Part shown: piece after piece, positions 60,805 to 64,000 of the stretch | How the letters are laid out: each line of letters begins with the position of its first letter | Position numbering within the stretch: position 1 is the stretch's first letter | From: Ascaphus truei | Lineage: Eukaryota; Chordata; Amphibia; Anura; Ascaphidae | Assembly (NCBI GenBank): GCA_036426205.1 | Contig: CM071568.1 | Coordinates: forward strand, 45,599,171-45,663,170 | DNA: 64,000 nucleotides | Direction: 5' to 3' | Notes under the pieces: model-generated | Databases searched by the model: none | What the model saw: the letters and a program-made list of their open reading frames with translations, nothing else | What the model was told of the DNA's origin: nothing | Program-made: the position numbers and the translations under genes

Positions 60805-61065
60805 CACTTTGGGTGCCCTTTAGACTTGGCTACTACATCTTGGAGTCTGGCAACCCAGGGGCCTAATGACATAGTAGCCATAAAGTTCCTGCTTATTTTT
60901 CTAGGAGACATAGCTTTCCCCACTCCAGAACTCCATCTACAAGGAAGTGGAACGGAAGGAGGAACACTGACTATCAGTGACCGAGCGTTCACTTCCGAGA
61001 AAGTGATCGCAGTGCAGAAGGGGTGGTGGCACTCTGGGGCTGTGACCCCTCCAGCACTTAAAGCA
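60805..61065. mobile_element. piggyBac-like MITE (family A), complete
   Basis: TTAA at 60801-60804 and 61066-61069. Left cactttgggtgccc; right ccagcacttaaagca. Contains tggctactacatcttgg, like gtagtcactatatcatgg of copy 1. Confidence 0.72.
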
Positions 61066-61116
61066 TTAAATTGCATCACATCAAATAATTTCAGATACGA
61101 ACTATGCGTAATGGGA

Positions 61117-61388
61117 TAGGCTGCGGCCCGCTGGCGCTGACTGCGCTCATGCTTGAGAGCGGTGATGTCACCAGCTCTCCAAGCATGAGCGCTCTGCTGT
61201 CCTAGCTATATCGCAAGCGGGCGCGGGGGGGAGGAGTTGCAGGCAAGCTGAGCACACTCGAAAGTCAGTTTTTTTTTTTATCTAAGCGCCGAGTGCATGA
61301 GGGCGTGCGCGTGGATGTGACATCCACATTGACTACGGTAAGCGCGCCAAGTGCTAAGTGCACTCAGCGCCAGCGGGGACTCAGCCTT
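61117..61388. mobile_element. TIR element, family F, copy 2
   Basis: Starts taggctgcggcccgctggcg and ends agcgccagcggggactcagc-ctta. A long hairpin at 61143-61192 (about 18-bp arms with one bulge, continuing into ggtga/tcacc). GC-rich. Confidence 0.7.
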
Positions 61389-63079
61389 AGTCATAACAAC
61401 CTTGAATATTTTATTGTGCTATTTACTACTTTTTACCACGACATTCAACGCAAAAAAATTAAAAGATGCGCAGATCGTGTTAGCACACAGGCCCCAACAA
61501 AATAGGCATGAAGCCATCAACACCCGTAAGAATTGGGCATCTTATTTTGCCCGCAAAATATAGCTTCAGCCACGTTCCGTTTCTGATATGACAATGTTGA
61601 GACGCCACATTCACAATAAAATGATGAATGGGAATGAAGGAGCAGGAGTCGTCGTGTGGTTTATAGACAAAACAGGAGGATAAAAACCAAAAATCAATGC
61701 CAGCACCATGTCCCGCAAATCAATTTCTCTACCAGCATTTTACACACTAAAAATTAGACCACTATTCTGCTGTGGTCAGAGCATTATAAAACGGCTGACG
61801 CATAAAGATACATGGAAAAGAAATTACAAATGATGAGTTGTCGAATTGAGGTCAAGAGGCAGCTATGAGACAAAAGAGACTCAGGAGAACACACTTCCTC
61901 CATACCACAAAAATGCTGCCAACCTGCGACTACTATGCTCTGCCTTCAACGTGTAACCTGGTACAATTCGAAAAGTAGCTGCAGTGTGGTTATCAAGAGG
62001 AAGCGATGCTTGTTTGTAAGGAATCCACCATTTCCTCTCTGCCAAAAACACTTGTTTAAAAAGTCATGTAAGATTTCTATTTAAAGCCTCAGCACGGCCA
62101 AGAAGGAAATGGCCTGCTGGCAATAGATTAGCTTTGTGGCAGTGCCAGCCGGCCCTCCAGCTAAACAGTGTGCAGGATCATTTCAACATGCATTCCCAAG
62201 TAACAAAAATTGTACTTTTACAAAAAATACCGCAGACCGTGGACAGGGTCCAGGAAAAGCAAGGGAAATTGACCCTGGCTTTCATGCTTGTCTTTATCAG
62301 TCAAATGTCATCACTAAAACAGAATCGAAATAAATCAACACATGTCCAGGAAGCTTGTGAGGTCAGTTCAAGCTGAAAAATAAGCAATGGGGACAAAAAC
62401 CTTGACATTTCTTAGGAACCAAGTTACTAGTGTGATTAGCTCACTAGATGTCCACTAGATCCCTACAGTACCTTATTATCACTGTAGTTTGAGTGCAATA
62501 ACTCTTTCAGTGCCTCATGGCGCTGGGGCAACGTCATATTAAGTGCCGACCTCTGGGCCTTATGAAGTTGCTCCAGATTAAGTTACATTTGACTTGTTTT
62601 GGGGTATGATCACGACCTCAGTTTTCAGTAAGACAAGACTGCAATTGGGATGGAAAAGGGGACCCTCCTCTCCCGTTCCTGGCCGGCTAGTGATCAAAGG
62701 ATCCAGGAGACACCAATGGCTGCAAACGTTTCACAGGGTGAAAGCCATTTCCAAATTATTTTTCATAAGTGAGCAAAAGAAACATTTATATATTGAATTT
62801 ATGTATTAGCTTGGCACTTTTCTCCCACAAAACAAAAAGGAGTGTTCAACTGGTTGTGTTTTTACAGTCTGTCAATATTATTCTATAAGAACCCGCTGCG
62901 CTAATCTGACCAGTCTGTCATATATACGTGTCACAGAAATAACAGGGAACTTGTAGTACACCTATTTCTAATAAACACGGCCTAAAAAATCTTGGCCATT
63001 AGCTTGCACCTGCACTTGAAAGATGAGTTCTGCCATGTGCACCTGTCAACTGAAGCCCTACTTTACTTTACAGAATGGG
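61389..63079. other. Unassigned intronic DNA; possible family A fragment at 62503-62575
   Basis: ctctttcagtgcctcatggc and gtgccgacctctgggcctta resemble family A. Otherwise nothing recognised. Confidence 0.4.
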
Positions 63080-63705
63080 ACGTTTGGTCGCGGCTGTTTC
63101 GACACCACCTAATTGCTGCCGGTTTTAGGGTAAGGGATTTTAGGGGAAGGATTTAGGGTAAAGGGGTTAGTGTAACAGGTTTTAGGATAAGGGCTTAGGG
63201 TAGGGGGTTTTAGGGAAAGGGAGTTTTAGGGTAAGGGCTTGGGGTAGAGGATTTTAGGGAAAGGACTTGGGGTAGGGTGTTTAGGGAAAGGACTTGGGGT
63301 AGGGGGTTTTAGGGTAAGGGCTTGGGGTAGGGGGTTTTAGGGAAAGGACTTGGGGTAGGGTGTTTAGGGAAAAGACTTGGGGTAGGGGGTTTTAGGGAAA
63401 GGACTTGGGGTAGGGGGTTTTAGGGAAAGGACTTGGGGTAGGGTGTTTTAGGGAAAGGACTTGGGGTAGGGTGTTTTAGGGAAAGGACTTGGGGTAGGGT
63501 GTTTAGGGAAAGGACTTGGGGTAAAGGATTTTAGGGTAAGGGCTTAGGGTAAAGGATTTTAGGGTAAGGAGGTTTTCAGGTAGGGGGTTTAAGCACTTAC
63601 CACAGCAGCAAAGTGGTCAGCGGCTGTAGCTTCCGGCGGCAGGGTGAGTCACGGCAAAGTGCCAGCAGCCATGTGGTTGCGGGCGAAACGGCCACGACCA
63701 AATGT
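63080..63705. mobile_element. TIR element with G-rich tandem-repeat core
   Basis: Left end acgtttggtcgcggctgttt and right end in reverse complement acatttggtcgtggccgttt, about 20 bp each. Everything between, apart from short ends, is the tandem repeat 63120-63590. Confidence 0.72.
63120..63592. repeat. ~28-bp G-rich minisatellite with TTAGGG-like motifs
   Basis: Units around gtagggggttttagggaaag plus gacttggg, about 16 copies with slight variants. All G-runs are on the plus strand. Confidence 0.92.
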
Positions 63706-64000
63706 TCTAGACCGCTACTGCGCCCATCCACTAATTTCAGATCATAGACATCATTTTACATTGCACACCAAATAGCACAGGTTTTGCACAATGGGTTTAT
63801 ACATTACAACAAAAAGCTTAAAAACACAATAAAACCAACAAAATCAATTGTGATGGGACGTGTATTCCAGAAACGTTCACTTAGCATAGCTTTGTACAAG
63901 ACTTATTTGATTATCAGAATTAAAGGAGTTCTAATCCTTCTAATCGACCGCTGACCTTTATTCGTGGATGGCTGTTATTACCTCCCAAACCCCATGTTGG
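63706..64000. other. Unassigned intronic DNA
   Basis: Nothing recognised. Confidence 0.4.

Larger units (their letters stand above)
12103..64000 (-). other. Probable STK3 intron on the 5' side of the exon (runs off window)
   Basis: Because the exon is minus strand, higher coordinates are upstream in the transcript. The next expected upstream coding segment (activation loop to the HPMR residues before AIFM) was not recognised anywhere here. The stretch is dominated by transposon remnants and tandem repeats, which suits a very long vertebrate intron. Inference: no intact second gene is visible, but a small exon could be missed by eye. Confidence 0.55.

Noticed and set aside
63120..63592. True telomere or chromosome end
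   Set aside because: Units are ~28 bp, not hexamers; the array lies within inverted ends and unique DNA resumes after it.
12103..64000. Upstream STK3 exon (activation loop segment)
   Set aside because: Looked for but not recognised on the minus strand; a protein-to-genome alignment is needed for a firm answer.

Overview
The window is vertebrate nuclear DNA, most probably from a frog or another amphibian. Codon-level similarity to a vertebrate kinase exon, the lack of dense coding sequence, and a repeat mix of L2- and CR1-type LINEs, a CORE-type tRNA-derived SINE, Tc1, hAT-like and piggyBac-like DNA elements and Penelope-like elements all point that way. The species is not determinable from the sequence alone. 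There is no sign of bacterial, plasmid or phage organisation.

Only one host protein-coding segment is convincing: a 138-bp exon on the minus strand (11965-12102) with a consensus acceptor and donor. It encodes the end of the kinase domain of a Hippo-pathway kinase of the MST1/MST2 family, closest to STK3 as I remember the vertebrate proteins. The remaining ~63.8 kb is best read as the two flanking introns, both running out of the window. No second exon was recognised by eye.

Layout. 0-5 kb: AT-rich intron with small GC-rich TIR elements. 5.2-7.5 kb: decayed L2-type LINE with endonuclease and reverse transcriptase. 8-16 kb: microsatellites, GC-rich repeats, the STK3 exon. 16.9-17.8 kb: a 743-bp foldback element inserted into a palindromic hAT-like MITE. 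18.3 kb: CORE-SINE. 19.0-20.5 kb: full-length dead Tc1 transposon. 21.6-22.1 kb: retroviral-type protease fragment. 22.6-24.6 kb: second LINE, interrupted by a GC-rich element. 34-36 kb: CR1-like fragment and an intact-ended piggyBac-like MITE. 36.9-38.7 kb: hAT-like element with perfect 8-bp target duplications, filled with CA-rich sequence. 39.0-39.7 kb: nearly pure G. 41.6-44.2 kb: GA/GC-rich minisatellite. 47.2-48.5 kb: tandem array followed by an internally deleted LINE. 51.0-52.8 kb: LINE remnant and an 803-bp solo LTR. 55.7-57 kb: MITE and CA-rich minisatellite. 57.4-59.7 kb: Penelope-like element nested in a TIR element. 59.8-61.4 kb: LINE 3' end, piggyBac-like MITE and hairpin-bearing TIR element. 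63.1-63.7 kb: TIR element whose core is a G-rich ~28-bp tandem repeat.

No new multi-gene system was found. The most informative signals are nested insertions with readable target-site duplications, hammerhead-like folds in Penelope remnants, a TIR element family carrying unrelated hairpins at the same internal position, and three consecutive low-complexity blocks (37-44 kb) that may partly be assembly artefacts.
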